A stretch of DNA of 64,000 bases, from contig JALMGJ010000015.1 of assembly GCA_023362775.1 (NCBI GenBank), forward strand, positions 6,418,501-6,482,500. Reading direction: 5' to 3'. Positions 22,501 to 36,500 of this stretch are shown one piece after another; position 1 is the first letter of the stretch, and each line of letters opens with the position of its first letter. The position numbers and the translations under genes are program-made. The DNA comes from Charina bottae. Taxonomy: Eukaryota > Chordata > Lepidosauria > Squamata > Charinaidae. A model generated the notes under the pieces. It saw only the letters and a list, made by a program, of their open reading frames with translations, was not told the origin of the DNA and searched no databases.

Positions 22501-25500
22501 GATCTTCCGATCGACAAGCCTGGCGTCTTACCCACTGAGCCACCCCCCCCCCCCCCTTAGTTCCAAACTCTTTGGCAAAGCTGGAAAGCAGAATCCAACA
22601 TTCCAAGATCAAAACGTTGAATTCAAAATGCTTTGCCTCCCATTAAGTGTAAATCTGCTTGGAACATAGGTAGTCCTCTCCTTTTGCTTCAAGTGGCACG
22701 TATGAAGGTAATGTTTGATAAATAAATTCCAATAAAAGGGTTTTCATGTTGCTCGCTTTAATGGGCCTGTGTGGGGAAAAACCTGTCTGGGGGAGTCAAG
22801 GTCCAGATTCTGGGTTGCTCTGCTCCAAAGGGTTTCCATGAATCTTTCATATTGTTCTATATATTGATTATCTCCATTTTATGTTACCCCCATTACAGAA
22901 TCTTCTGCTGTCCGACTGCTTTTATTCATTTTATGATCTACGGAAAGAATTTCACGACTGCTATCCCAGCTCATCCTCCGTGAAGGATCAAACTATACAG
23001 TCTATGGCAGAATGTATCCTTTGCAAATTTCCTCTAAAACTGTGTCATAGGAGAAGTGGGATCTCAGACCTTCCAGATCAGTGTTTCTCAACCTTGGCCA
23101 CTTTCAGATGGGTGGTCTCCAGCTCCCAGGCTGGCTGGGGAATTCTGGGAGTTGAAGTCCACCCATCTGAAAATGGCCAAGGTTGAGAAACACTGTTCCA
23201 GATTTGTCAAGTAACAACCCCCAGTAGGCTTCATCCTTGGCTAGGCTGGTTGAGCTTATTGAGAGTTGCAATTCTGTACCCCCTGATACACCCCAGCTTC
23301 TTCACCTCTGACTTCTCGGTTTCTAACACAGGGATATTTCGAAGTATGAAGTGGGCTCTAAATGGGTGCTGCCAAATCTTAGTCCAAGTCTCTCAAAATG
23401 CTCCTATTGGAAGAAAGAGGTAGGGGCATTCATCACAAGGGAGAAGTTGGGTACGAACATCCGTGCCATCATCCAAGCGTTGCAGATAAATGCAACAGTG
23501 CCTAGGAAAGCCTCGGCACACATAACCCTTTACTGTCGGTGGAAATCATTTGTCAGAAAGAAGGGAGAAGAAAAGGAAGCATGGATGTGCATAAATACGC
23601 AAATGCTTAGCGGAATAAGGTCAACAGCCTTGCAAATCCTAGAAAGGAAGGTTCCTGGAACTGTAAAATGCAGGGAACTCTCTGAAGTGGAAAGCTTCTT
23701 AGCCATACAATGAAGTCAGGATCACATCCTTTCAAAGGAGCAAAATCATAGCCTGCAAGAGGGAAAGTATTTCCACAGGGATCCCAGCTAGTGAAGCCGA
23801 TGCGTCCAGGGCCAGAACCATAAGCATCGCTGTAGCTTGAATCATGTCAACTGGATTTCTATTTTCTCAGTGGAAACGTTTCGCTCCTTATCCAAGGAGC
23901 TTCTTCAGTCTGAGCAAAGTTAGTAAGGGAATCCTTAAATATGTTTCTAGGTGGCTGTGTGACCTTACACCTGGGGCTAGGTCATGGTTATTTTTTGAGA
24001 TGTTATTTCTAAGTCCCTTTATCATCTAAAGGAGGATCGTTAAGATTACCATGCTGCTGTTGAGCTTGTGAAATGGTCTTAATCTTCCTAGGCACAGAAT
24101 ACAAAGCAGGAAGGAAAATAGGGGAAAGGTTGTGCCTGAGCCCCCCACCTCTATTCAAGGAAGGATTTTCCAAGTTGGCATCAATTTATTTTGGAATCAA
24201 TTTATCAATTTGGAATCCATTTATGCCAACTTGGAAAATCCTTCCTTGAATAGAGGTGGGGGCCTCAGGCACAATCTTTCCCCCATCTTCCTCCCTGCTT
24301 TGTCTTCTGTGCCTAGGAAGATTAAGACCATTTCGCAAGCTCAACAGCAGCATGGTGATCTTAACGATCCTCCTTTAGATGATAAAAAGGACTTAAAATA
24401 ACATCTCAATATAACCATGACCTAGCCCCAGGTGCAAGGTCACACAGCCACCCTAGAAACATACTTAAGGATTCCCTTACCAACTTTGCTCAGACTGAAG
24501 AAGCTCCTTGGATAAGGAGCGAAACGTTTCCACTGAGAAAATAGAAATCCAGCTGACATGATTCAAGCTACAGACAATTCCACCTGGATGACTGAGAACC
24601 TTCATAGACATAAGCATCGCTGTGGTTGAGGAGATCCTTTCATTCTCTTTTCTTGAACTTGTTGTCCAGATATTGGCTACGGGATAGATGAAACAGAGGA
24701 GGACTTTGGAGTATGGCAAGTGAAAGCCATGGTAGCCATTGTTTTCAGCATGCTTCCAGATACATGCAGTAAGTGAAAATCTGGGTCTGATTCTGGGACT
24801 GTTTTTCTTCCCCATCAGAAGCATCTTCTCTCTCCTCTATGCATTTCCAGGCTTTTAACTTTTTCATTTTGATCTGTTCCAGATCACAGGTTTACCACCC
24901 CAGAAACAGTGAAGTACAAGTATGAAACAGGACCCTGGTAAGTGTTTTTCCCCATAGGATAGCACCAAATGGAAGCTGGGTGTGTGTGATTGTGGGGTGC
25001 TTGGAGCCTGGTTATAATCTTATTTCCAGCCTTTATTCCTGGGAGAAAAACCAGTATAACAAGTGTAATGGAATGTGAGAATGACCTTGGAAGACAGAGG
25101 GAAGAGAGGCTGTCTAGGGAACGGTCAGATAAGAGAGGACATAGCCCACAGCTGCATAACAGGTAGAGCAAGAAACTCAGAAAGGATCCACCCTAATTTA
25201 TCAGGCTGTAAAAGAGATGGCGGGAGATTTGTAAGTACTTTCAGACTTGCAAGATTCTGTTACTGTAGCCTTACAATAAAGTAGAATTAGCTTATCTGGT
25301 CATGTTTCCTGCTTGGTCTACCTGGGAAGGCTGACAGCTGCCAGAGAGCATAAATGCTGAGGCTAGTCCTAAAAAGACATATCTGATGCCAAGACCATTT
25401 ATTAGTTATAGGCTCAGCTACCTCGGTCCTCCCCAAAGTAAAATTAAACTGAAGCAAAAGCGAAATGTCTCTCATGTGCACTTATACAAACAAGATATGC

Positions 25501-28500
25501 CTTCTGACAGGGAACGATTTGATAAAAGGGGGAGGAGCCCGCAACAGAGTAACGGGCAGAAAAAGAAACTTGGAAAGGACCCGCCCTAACTGGTTAGGCA
25601 GTAAATAGGGACAGTGGGAGATTTTGTACTTTCAGACTTGCAAGATTCTGTTAATGTAGCCTTACAATAAAGTAAGGTAGCTCATCTGGTCATGTTTCCT
25701 GTCTGGTTTATCTGGGAGGGCTGACATCAAGGAAACATCCCCAGTTAGCTCAAGCATTGTAGAAAGTCCAAAGTCTGTGTCCTCTGTCACCATTTTTGCT
25801 TTCTTCATATTCTGATTTTTCCCGAGGGCTTCCCAAATGCCAAATGTTATAAACATACCACTTTTTGTAGAGAATAAGAGGGGTGACCTTGACAGAAATA
25901 TGCAAGAACCTAGACCAGAGCTTTCCAAACTGTGTGTCATGACCAGTTAGTGTGTCGGCTACAGTGTGTAGGTGTGTCGCGTGAATGTAACGAGAAACCT
26001 CTGAGTTGGACGCTCAGAGCCTCAAGCACCTCGCTGCTGCTGCCTCCGAGACCCGCCAGGATTCCACCCAGGTCCTAGTACCTGCCTTGTGCCCTGCTGC
26101 CTCCAAACCTGCCCTGCCAGGATTCCGCACAGGTCCTAGTGCCTGGCTGCCTCCAAACCTGCCCTGCCAGGATTCCATGCAGGTCCTAGTGCCTGCCTTG
26201 TGCCTTGCTGCCTCCAAACCTGCCCTGCCAGGATTCCATGCAGGTCCTAGTGCCTGCCTTGTGCCTGGCTGCCTCCAAACCTGCCCTGCCAGGATTCCAC
26301 CCAGGTCCTAGTGCCTGCCTTGTGCCTGGCTGCCTCCAAACCTGCCCTGCCAGGATTCCATGCAGGTCCTAGTGCCTGCCTTGTGCCTTGCTGCCTCCAA
26401 ACCTGCCCTGCCAGGATTCCATGCAGGTCCTAGTGCCTGCCTTGTGCCTGGTTGCCTCCAAACCTGCTGTGATTCCGCACAGGTCCTAGTGCCTGCCTTG
26501 TGCCTGGCTGTAAGAGGGGAGCTCTGTCCAAGCCTTGCCCTGCTGTAAAGGGGAACTCTGTTTTCCTGAGATATGTTGTGTCCCCATACATTTCGCTATT
26601 ACAATTTATGTATGTGTCCATATCTCTTATAAATTAGTTAGTTTAACCTCCGGTTTGCTAGTAAAACTGAATTACTGTCACCAACATGAAAAGTTTGGAA
26701 AGCTCTGACCTAGACTAAGAGGGCTGAAACGTCCTTTCAGCCCTGGGAAACAAGACAACATCTGAAAGCAGCTCAGGCAAAGGCTGATTCACAGGGTGGG
26801 GGAAGTAAAGCACAGTCAGACTTGCAAGCCGCCCAGAGTCCCCCGGGGGAGATGGGCGTCATATAAATTTAATAAATAAAAAAATAAATAAGATTCTGTT
26901 GTTATAGCCTGTCTCAATAAAGTGTAGTTCTGGTCTTCCTGTGGAGCTGATTTTCTAGTCTGGTCTACCGAGTGGGTCTGACACTATTACATTTGCTTGG
27001 ACTTAGGTCCTCCAGGCCCATGCAGCACACTGGGCAACACGTTTTCTCCAACACTTTTGGATGGCTGCAGTGGCCCCTGCATATCACTGCAGAATGAGCT
27101 GTGCATGGACAAGAGTCCTCCATTTCCTCAGTGTGCACAATGCCTTGCAGCATAAACCAAGCAAATGAGTTGGGTTCAACATTATATGTAGGCCATTAAA
27201 AAAAACTAACTCTGCTTAAAACTAGCATGTGGAATGTTGTTGTTTATTCGTTCAGTCGCTTCCGACTCTTCGTGACTTCATGGACCAGCCCACACCAGAG
27301 CTTTCTGTCGGCCGTCACCATCCCCAGCTCCCCAATGGTTGAGTCCATCACCTCCAGAATACCATCCATCCATCTTGCCCTTGGTCGGCCCCTCTTCCTT
27401 TGGCCTTCCACTTTCCCTGGCATCAGCATCTTCTCCAGGGTATCCTGTCTTCTCATTATGTGGCCAAAGTACTTCAGTTTTGCCTTTAATATCATTCCCT
27501 CAAGTGAGCAGTCTGGCTTGATTTCCTGGAGTATGGACTGGTTTGATCTTCTTGCAGTCCAAGGATGTGGAATACCTCCTGGTTTTGTTGAACTGCAACT
27601 CCCAGCAGCCCCAACCAACATAGCCCATCATAAGAAACGCTGGGGTCTGTAGTTCAGCAACATATGGGGGGGCCACGTCACTACATTGTCCACTAAATTG
27701 CAATTGGAAATAAGGGTATGCCATGAAAATCTCAGAATGGAATTGAATGGTTGTGGTGTGCTTTGAAAAGTAAGAGGGCTTTCTCAGCATCCACACAGGA
27801 AGCTGGACTATGTTTTTTGGAGAGACCACAACTGGGTGGGTTCATAGTCTTGCTTTTTGTGCTATACTTTCTACACTCTGTTCTCTATTGTTTAATCCAG
27901 AGCTTTCCAAACTTTTCATGTTGGTGATGCACTTTTTAGACATGCATTATTTCACGACACACACTTACAGCAGGGCACAAGGCAGGCACTAGGACCTGCG
28001 CGGAATCCTGGCAGGGCTCGGAGGCGGCAGCAGCAGCCGGGACACACCCAGACACTGCAGCCGACACACTAACGTGTCACGACACACAGTTTGGAAAGCT
28101 CTGGTTTAATCTTTTTCAGAATGAACTGTAATGGATTTGTATATTTGTGTTATTGCATGGTCTAGATGTACACCAGCTAAGTCACTAGGATCTACACACT
28201 ACCAGTGGCTGAGGTCATACAACCCCATGAAGCTAAGACCTTAGAACGTACATTACAGATTAGTGCAGTGTGCAAACCCATCTTGTGTGTGAGATCTTCT
28301 CCCATGTAAATTGCTCTGATTCTGGAGTTGCTACTACTTATTGTTACTTGCAGGCTGTGGTGGCTTTGGGGATGTATAAGACTTGGATTCTCATAATGAA
28401 CATGTAATCTGCGTTTAGACCTTTCACCGTATTAACCTTACTCTGCATCCCTTGAGATCCAGATGTTACTAATTTCAGCTCCTTTGTTGCCTGGTCATAT

Positions 28501-31500
28501 TTGTATGACCATAAGTTGCCCAGTTTTGCTGTTTTGCTCCAGCACTTGGCTTTGGTTCTTGAAAACATTGTCAATGACCGGAATAGTATGCAACAGAATT
28601 TTCATGGAAAGTATTTTCAGTAATGCAATTACAGTATATTGAATAAGTATTTGCCCTATGATGATAAAGAATTGTGTCAGACCAATAGCTGATTTGAATT
28701 GTCATTTCTCGTGTTTCTTTTTGTAGTAGTAAATCAGAAGCAGTGGACAGTGAAACCGTCATACGTGCTAGAGGGCTCCCTTGGCAGTCTTCTGACCAGG
28801 ACATAGCTCGCTTTTTCAAAGGCCTTAATATTGCCAAGTAAGAAGGTTGGGTTAGTGCTGTATGTTTCCAGCTGGGGATCAAGGGTAGGCTGACCATACA
28901 TCCTGTTTTGAACGGGACAGTCCCGTTTTTTTAGCATTATTTCAACCGTCCCGTCGTTTTGATAAAAATCTCAATTTTGTCCTGTTTTTTAAACCCTGTG
29001 GGAATGGCGCAGAAGGAGGATCCGAGCCGGAGCTGCCGATTGGAGGCAGCCCGGAAGAGGAAGCCCTCCCACCTATCAGCATGCGGCAAAGGAGGTACCG
29101 GGGGTGGGGTTTGCAGGCGGGAGCCAATCGCATGGACCGGGGGGCAGGGACCCCTGTCTTTTTCATGAATACGGAATACTACATAAAACCCCGTCCCGTT
29201 TTGCCATCCCAATGTCCCGTTTTTGTCTCCAGGAAATATGGTCAGCCTAAAATATAGTCAGATATGCCTGTCAGAAGGCATATCTTGTCATTTTATTTTC
29301 TGTTGCTACAAGTTCTTGTGTCTCCTGCCTTGCTTGCTGATCTCAGCTGTAATGGATTCTGGGTGAGATTTCTACACTTATAATTTGGGCAACCTGACAA
29401 GTCAGTGTGGACACCAAACCCCTGAAAAACATCCGCAATTGCTGGGTGATGTCTTTCTTCATCCAGAACCATTGATGTCAAGACTAGAATGATATTTTGT
29501 TCTTCTCTCTGCCAAGCCAAGGCAGAGAGGACAATGGTCTTTGTTTCTTCAGAATCTGGGAGGAACAACCCCTTCCAGATTAGGTATAAACTGATACCAG
29601 CAGAACCTAACAGTGACTCGGCATTCAGCCCACAGACTCCTTCTTGGGACTGATTTCAAATTGTTGACCTCATTGTGGTTTAAACATCTGGCTTAAGTTT
29701 TGTACTTTCTCAGTACTTCCCCACCTCCACATTTTATAATCTGATGTTCTGAAGAGTTCAAAGGCTTTCATAACATTTCAGGTTGGTTTGGTTAATCCTA
29801 ATTAAGCCATCACCAAGATGTGATTTTTTTTCCTGCTATGGATCTTCTTGATTATGATTGCTTTTTATAGGCATCTGGAAGTTCCAATTCTTTATCCCCC
29901 AGCCATGGCCCAAACATACTAAAAGAGCAAGTTTTAGCCTTTAAGCTGTCGGAGAAGGACATCCAAATCTCTGGGTGCCTTCCCTGTGCATACTCTGGGG
30001 CCAATGAGATTGCATTGAAGGAACATGGAGCTTGACCATCCTGTTGGTTCTGGTGGGTCAAGCAGAAACAATCAGAGTGGTCCCACAAATAATCTGGCCC
30101 TTGGCCATGTAGGGCTCATGAAATGTTTGAGAACAGAACAGCTGGGCGTGAGAGAATTTCACCACAATCTAAGCCTTATCTTCCTGCCCTTGCAGTCATT
30201 TCCTCCTCTTTCAATGAGATGGGAATAATTTTAATTTGCAACCTGACAGCTCTCCCAAGTGGTTTGAGAGTGCATCTCATTGATTTATAATGGATGCAAT
30301 TTTATTGTTATTTTTATTGCACCATTATTGTGTGTGGCTTTGAAGCAGGATTCGAAATCCTATCATCCAAGGCTCAGTTGCCTCAACAGACTTGTTCTGT
30401 CCAGATCTTGAAGAATGAAGTCACTTTGCCAGATGGGGATAAAGCTGGATGTGGTCTGGTTCATTTTCTCTGGGGGTGTCTCTGTGTCCCCTTTCTTTTA
30501 GAGGTGGTGTGGCCTTGTGTCTTAACGCTCAAGGAAGGCGGAATGGAGAGGCGCTGGTGCGGTTTGTCAGCGCTGAACAAAGAGATTTGGCTCTGGAGAG
30601 GCACAAGCATCACATGGGGAGCCGATACATTGAGGTAGCTTGCTTAGATATAACTGATTAATTATAATTATATAATTAGATATGATATGTTTGGACTGTG
30701 CAAGGAGGATGTAACAATCATTTATTTATTTGCTATTTATTTGTTTATTTAAACAATTTATATGGCTGCCCATCTCGTTACTGAGTCTCTGGACAGTTGA
30801 TAATGAATTAAAACTGAAAAGCAGCAAAGCAAAGCAATTCAATTCAATTCAATTAAAAAAGAAATTACAACAGTAATCAATATATCATGTGCTGGGGGCA
30901 AATAGATCATTCCATCTTATGATCAATAACTAACAAACAGAAACAGACAAGCCAACCAGCAGGGCTCCCCTAACATTCCAGCCCAAACGCCTAAGGGAAC
31001 AACCAGGTCTTTTTACCTTATGAAAGACCAACTGGATCAGGGCCATCCAAATCTCTGGGTGCCTTCCCTGTGCATACTCTGGGGCCAATGAGATTGCATT
31101 GAAGGAACATGGAGCTTGACCATCCTGTTGGTTCTGGTGGGTCAAGCAGAAACAATCAGAGTGGTCCCACAAATAATCTGGCCCTTGGCCATGTAGGGCT
31201 TTATAGCGATAGCTAGGACCTAGAATTGCACTTGGAAACTTGCCAGAAGCCAATTCATCTTGTGGTGCTATATGAGCATTTTATGGATGAATTAAACATA
31301 CTTTTATGTGAGTACCTCCAAAGCTACAGAATGGATGTTCTTGACATCTCCTGACTGTTCCACTTTCCTTATGGACCACAGTGATTTGATGGTTCCAGGT
31401 GGTATCATAGACCACTTCTGGAAAGTTAGATTGGTGTGGTCTGGAGGAGAAGTATCCCAGGGTCTTCCCAAATATTCTGTCATGAAATGGTGGTTTTGCA

Positions 31501-33566
31501 CATACCTAGGTTTATATAACAAAGGGCATCTTGTGTCATCTTAAAGATAAATGCCTTTATTATCATATAAGCTTTTAGGAATCATTTTGTTTGGTGGCCA
31601 TCAGACCCCACCTATTCTGACTTTTTAAATTAAAAAAAAAACATTTAAATTAAAAATATAAGGAAAATTGGCATGCTGCATAGGTATACACCAGCCTTTA
31701 GAATAATTATCATCTCCAACGGTGAGTCTGGATCCTTAATGGACCCCAGAAGCTTTCTTAGGATATAATATGGGTGGGTTTCTGTTAGAAGTCCACCTGC
31801 TTAGAAGAAGAGGTAAGGGTAACTGGAGAGGCTTTCAGGAGGAGAAGATGACAAGTAAAATTCAAATAAATCAGTGTTTTTCAGTTGCCCGGGCTGGCAG
31901 CCAGTTATTGAATAGACAAGGCTCCCAGTAGCCATTTTCCCATAATGCTTACAACGTGATCCCCAAATCTAGAATGTACCCACCAGTCCAAAAAGGTTGA
32001 ACATTAGAGTCCATTTTATGAGAGTCTTGTAGCATAACCTTGACAGAGTAGCTTGGCCAGTTGAAATTTTCATTTCCCCTGATTTCTAGATATTGCTGTG
32101 TCTGATAACCAGATTTACAGATACCTCAGAAACAGTGAGATGACAAACCCAACAGCTTTGAAATAGCTTTGAAAGCTATTTGATCCCCATATAGAATCAA
32201 CAAAATAAGTTGCACGGTTAAAATTCCATGTTCAAAAAGCCGCAAAGTTGAGAGTGTATATTATGCTAATGTTCCTCATCAAAGACTTTAACAACTCTCA
32301 CAATTATTATGTCTGCCTTATTTTGTTTCAGGTTTACAAAGCCACTGGAGAGGAATTTCTGAAAATTGCTGGTGGTGAGATGTTTAGAATAAAGCCTACT
32401 AATCTTGTGATTGAAATTGTACTGCTGGAAGATGTGCGAGTTTTTAAGTTTTATTTTTATTTATTTATTTATGTTTCGACTTCTATCACCGCACCATCTC
32501 CCCCAAGGGGACCCCCAAGTTGCTGTGATAAATAATATAAAACTTTACGTACCAAAGTTCCATTTTGGTTCCTTGGCTTGGACATCACCAGGTAGGGGGC
32601 GGGGGCGGGGGGGGGCTATAACTCATAACTAAAATTATGAAATTTTAGCTAAACCATTGGGAGTTCAATCAACAGATTTGGAGATGGAGAAGGTTGCTGC
32701 AAATAGACCAGCACCAGGAGACTAAGTGTTTGACAATGGCTTTATTGGCATGACTTAATGAACTAGCCAAGTAGACTTCATCTTACCATGCTGTGCAAAC
32801 CCAGACTCTGTGATTAATTTATGGTTCTGTGTGTCACGCGCACCCAGAAAATTGGCTCAATTTTATAAGATAACCACAGTCAGGTGCATTGTTTGTTTAT
32901 TCATTAGATTTCTGTCCCGCCTCTGTTTTGTGCAACTCCTGGCAGCACACACATCGCTCCTTCCTCCTATTATCCCCACAACAACAACCCTGGAGGTGGG
33001 TTGGGCTGTGAGTGACTGGCCTGAAGTCACCCAACCAGCTTCTGTGCCTCAGGGAGGACTAGAACTCACAGCCCCCCAGGTTCTAGTCCAGCACCTTCAC
33101 CACTGTACCAAAAACTGAAAGAGAAACTGAGAAAGAATTCTCAGTTGCAAATCTAAATTTGAAATGGTTTCTCTCTCAGGCTTAAGTGTAGGTGTGTGTA
33201 TATGTACACTTTCCTGTTCTTTTTTCCAGAGAGGGGGCAAATAATGGTCATCTCTTCTCTCTAGGCACCTCCAACGAAGTTGCCCAGTTCCTCTCCAAGG
33301 AGAACCAAGTCATCATCAGGATGCGTGGTCTCCCTTTCACTGCAACGCCTGAGGACGTGCTTGGCTTCTTGGGCCCCGAGTGCCCCGTCACCGGGGGCAA
33401 GGAGGGGCTCCTCTTCGTCAAGTATCCAGATGGCCGGCCCACGGGAGACGCATTTGTGCTCTTTGCCTGTGAAGAGTATGCGCAGAATGCACTTAAGAAA
33501 CACAAGGAGATTCTGGGGAAACGTTACATCGAGCTCTTCAGGAGCACAGCAGCTGAAGTCCAGCAG

Positions 33567-33599
<33 letters not shown>

Positions 33600-36500
33600 T
33601 TATTTATTTATTTATTTATTTATTTTCTATGACAGCCCAAGGAGGGACTCTGGGCAGTTCACAACCAAACAACATCATTAAAATACAAGAAATACGACAA
33701 TAAAAATATAAATACAATATAAATACAATAAAATCCAAGTGGCAGATGGTTCTTACAGTGACGCTAAAAATATTTAAAATATTTAAGGCGGCTCTAAGAA
33801 ATCAGCCATCCCCAAGCGTGACCACTTTCCTTCTTGCCCCAGGCGAGATCACAGAGCCAGGTTTTCAATTTTTTTCTGAAGTCCAGGAGTGAAGGGGCCT
33901 GTCTTATCTCTGGGGGAAGGATGCTCCATAGGGCAGGCGCCGCTGCAGAGAAGGCTCGCCTCCGAGACCCCGCTAGATGGAACTCTTTCATAGAGGGGGT
34001 CCGCAGCATGCCCTCTCTGCAAGATCGGGTGGGACAGGACGATGTAATGGGGATGAGGCGGTCCCTCAGATGTTGTATTCTGGGTGTTTGTGTCTGCTTC
34101 ATCTTCTTTCTTTGGGCCTCACGGGGGCTAAGAGCCACAGGGAGCTGGGTCAGAGACCCAGGAGGAAAGAGACTAATTTATTCCTAGAACAGGACATAAA
34201 CAACCTTTGGAAGTTATCCACTGATGTTAAGGGGCAGCAAAATGGGTTGGATGGCTTTCCTTAACTTCTCCACAGGAGGTGTCAGCCCCACTAAGTAGAC
34301 GAGACCACAGAGTCAATTCCACAGGAAGGCTAACACCCCTTTTATTGAGATTGGCTATAATAAGAGAATCTGGCATGTCTGATTATGGACTGCCTCCTCC
34401 TCCTCTTATTACTACTTATAGTTCAATGACTTAGGGAGATGTCTGCCTGAGTCACTTCTGAACATTATCTCATGTTCTAGACCTAAAAGAAGTTTCAGCC
34501 CTTTTGCCTACGTAACAGTTCCTACATATTTCCATCAAGGTCATCTTCTTTACTCTCCAGAGGAGGGGGGAAATTCTGCCCCCGTTTATCAAGGGCAAGA
34601 ATCCTTCCCCTTAGCAGTACCAAGAGGATTTCCTCATGATGTCTGTTCTTGGAATTTAAGAGAAGCATGGAAAGTTAAGAAGGTTGCAGATTACTGGATT
34701 GTAGAATTAAAGACCGAAGATTCTTCCCATCCCTAAAAAAATAAAATAAAAGTGCCAGGAAGTCATACTCCCCCGTTGAGTATTTCTCCAACGTTCTCTT
34801 TTAGTCTGAATTATATTTTGAAAACAAATTAATCTAATGGAACGAAAACCTGTAGGGGGAAAAAAAGGATAATTTTTGTATGTGGCACTGATTATGGTTA
34901 CCATTCACAGAAGCCATGGTTTGATCTTCCCGTGTTAGTATTCATGTCTGGTCCACCAGCAACACGCTGGCCCTTCTTCCCTTGGCCCAAGTGGTTTATC
35001 TGCTGTTCTCACACATGGAGAGAATCCTGCACATGGTGGAAGTAGCTGTGCCTCAGGTGGGTGAGAACAGCAGATCCGGAGAACAAGTAGCCATGGCCTT
35101 TACTGGTTGGAACTTTTACCTGAACCCCACTACTGTGTGCCATTAACCATGGTTTTGTGGTTTAATATGTTCTGTAAATCTAGCCATTGTGATTTGTTCA
35201 AAACATAGTTAAAGCCATTCATAACAACACAACGTTGACTTCAGCCTCTATCTTACTGAGGTTCCCAGGGAATTGAGTACGTATGACCTGGTTCTGTTGC
35301 CCATAATATTTTTAATAGAGATTCTAAGGGATCTGATCTTTGACAGCACATGTTATGGAACTATGATCTATCCAGCAAGTACACTTGTCTTGTGCAAGCT
35401 TTGGCCGTGCTGAGTAGGAACGATAGAAGTTATGGGCCAACATATCCAGAGGGTGTTGCACTGGGGAGACCTGTCTACCCTGACCACACCAAGCCATGAA
35501 GTATAGTTTGCAAGCCAGAATCGCTAGATTCACTCATGGCAGTAATCCAGACAAACAACATCATGGCCTAGTGTGATAACGTGACCTCACATTTTTGTTA
35601 GGGTTCTTTCTGCTCATACTTCAGGTAGAGGATATGAAATCGTCATGTTTATTTCAAAGAGGGCATGCAGATCAACCCGGAGAGGGCCAATCAGGGATCC
35701 TCCGTTTACAGATGCAGCAAATTAGTCTTCTCAGAACAGAAGAGGGGGCAGTCAAGGCTGAATTCCAGAGGGGGAGTTGCCTTCACCTGTTCCAACGCAA
35801 ACGCAAGGATCCCCTGGCACCTCCTTAAACCCTGGCTGGTTCCTTGTGGCAGTAGCCTTCGGGGTGGAATAGCCACTGACCGATGGTCTATAATCAACTT
35901 TGGAACAATTGTCTCTCTGCAGGTGGCTGGTCTCCAGTTACTTCTCTCTGGTGGTTGTCTGTTGGGCAGAACCCAAGAGGGACCTGCTAGAAATGTTACC
36001 AGTGAGATTTGAAAAGCCAGAAGTGTGTGTGCAGGGATTTCTCCAAGCTTATTATTTTAGCCAGATGGAGGCTTTTCTTTCTGCCCGGAAGGGGGTGTGT
36101 CTGGACGTGTTTATGGCAGAAACGGAGACGTTTCTGGATCAGCTCGAAGCATTCGCACAGAGCAAAGGGGTGGGCTTTAAGGAATGGCTGCATTCACACG
36201 GTGATTGTCTTCATGTGCAATGCCCAGGCGGGAATTTTTTAGCTGTGGGTCACTCATGAAGCTAACCCAAGAGCCTTGAGGTGACACACAGCTCTCAGGC
36301 CCCCCATTGCGGTCTACAGAGGCTTATCTGACCACGATTTCTGCAAATGGAGGGTTTCCTGCCATTTTATTTATTATTTATTATTTATTTTATTTTATTA
36401 TTACATTTATATCCCGCCCATCTCCCCCACAAGGAGGGACCCTCACATTTTAATGTGAGAAAGAGATGATAGAATTAGGGTGGGTCCAATAATAAGCCTA

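Larger units (their letters stand above)
23838..24605. mobile_element. Penelope-like element palindrome with endonuclease C-terminal fragment
   Basis: Two arms are inverted about a centre near 24200. Each has a TTGAATCATGTCAACTGG end, a hammerhead motif and a stretch encoding [15 protein letters not shown], which resembles the conserved C-terminal tail after the GIY-YIG endonuclease of Penelope-like elements. Related arms are at 38540, 40737 and 53818. Confidence 0.7.
23014..24669 (+). other. Probable U12-type (minor spliceosome) intron
   Basis: The 5' splice site GTATCCTTT is a perfect match to the minor-class consensus RTATCCTTT. A branch-site-like TCTTGAAC (24651-24658) puts its A 12 nt before the AG at 24668-24669, within the 10-16 nt spacing of U12 introns, and no long polypyrimidine tract intervenes. 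Repeats inside are a hAT MITE and a Penelope palindrome. Confidence 0.75.

Noticed and set aside
32248..32535. Read-through frames beyond exon 9
   Set aside because: Frame continues only by chance into intron; the donor at 32375 and phase match to exon 10 fix the boundary.
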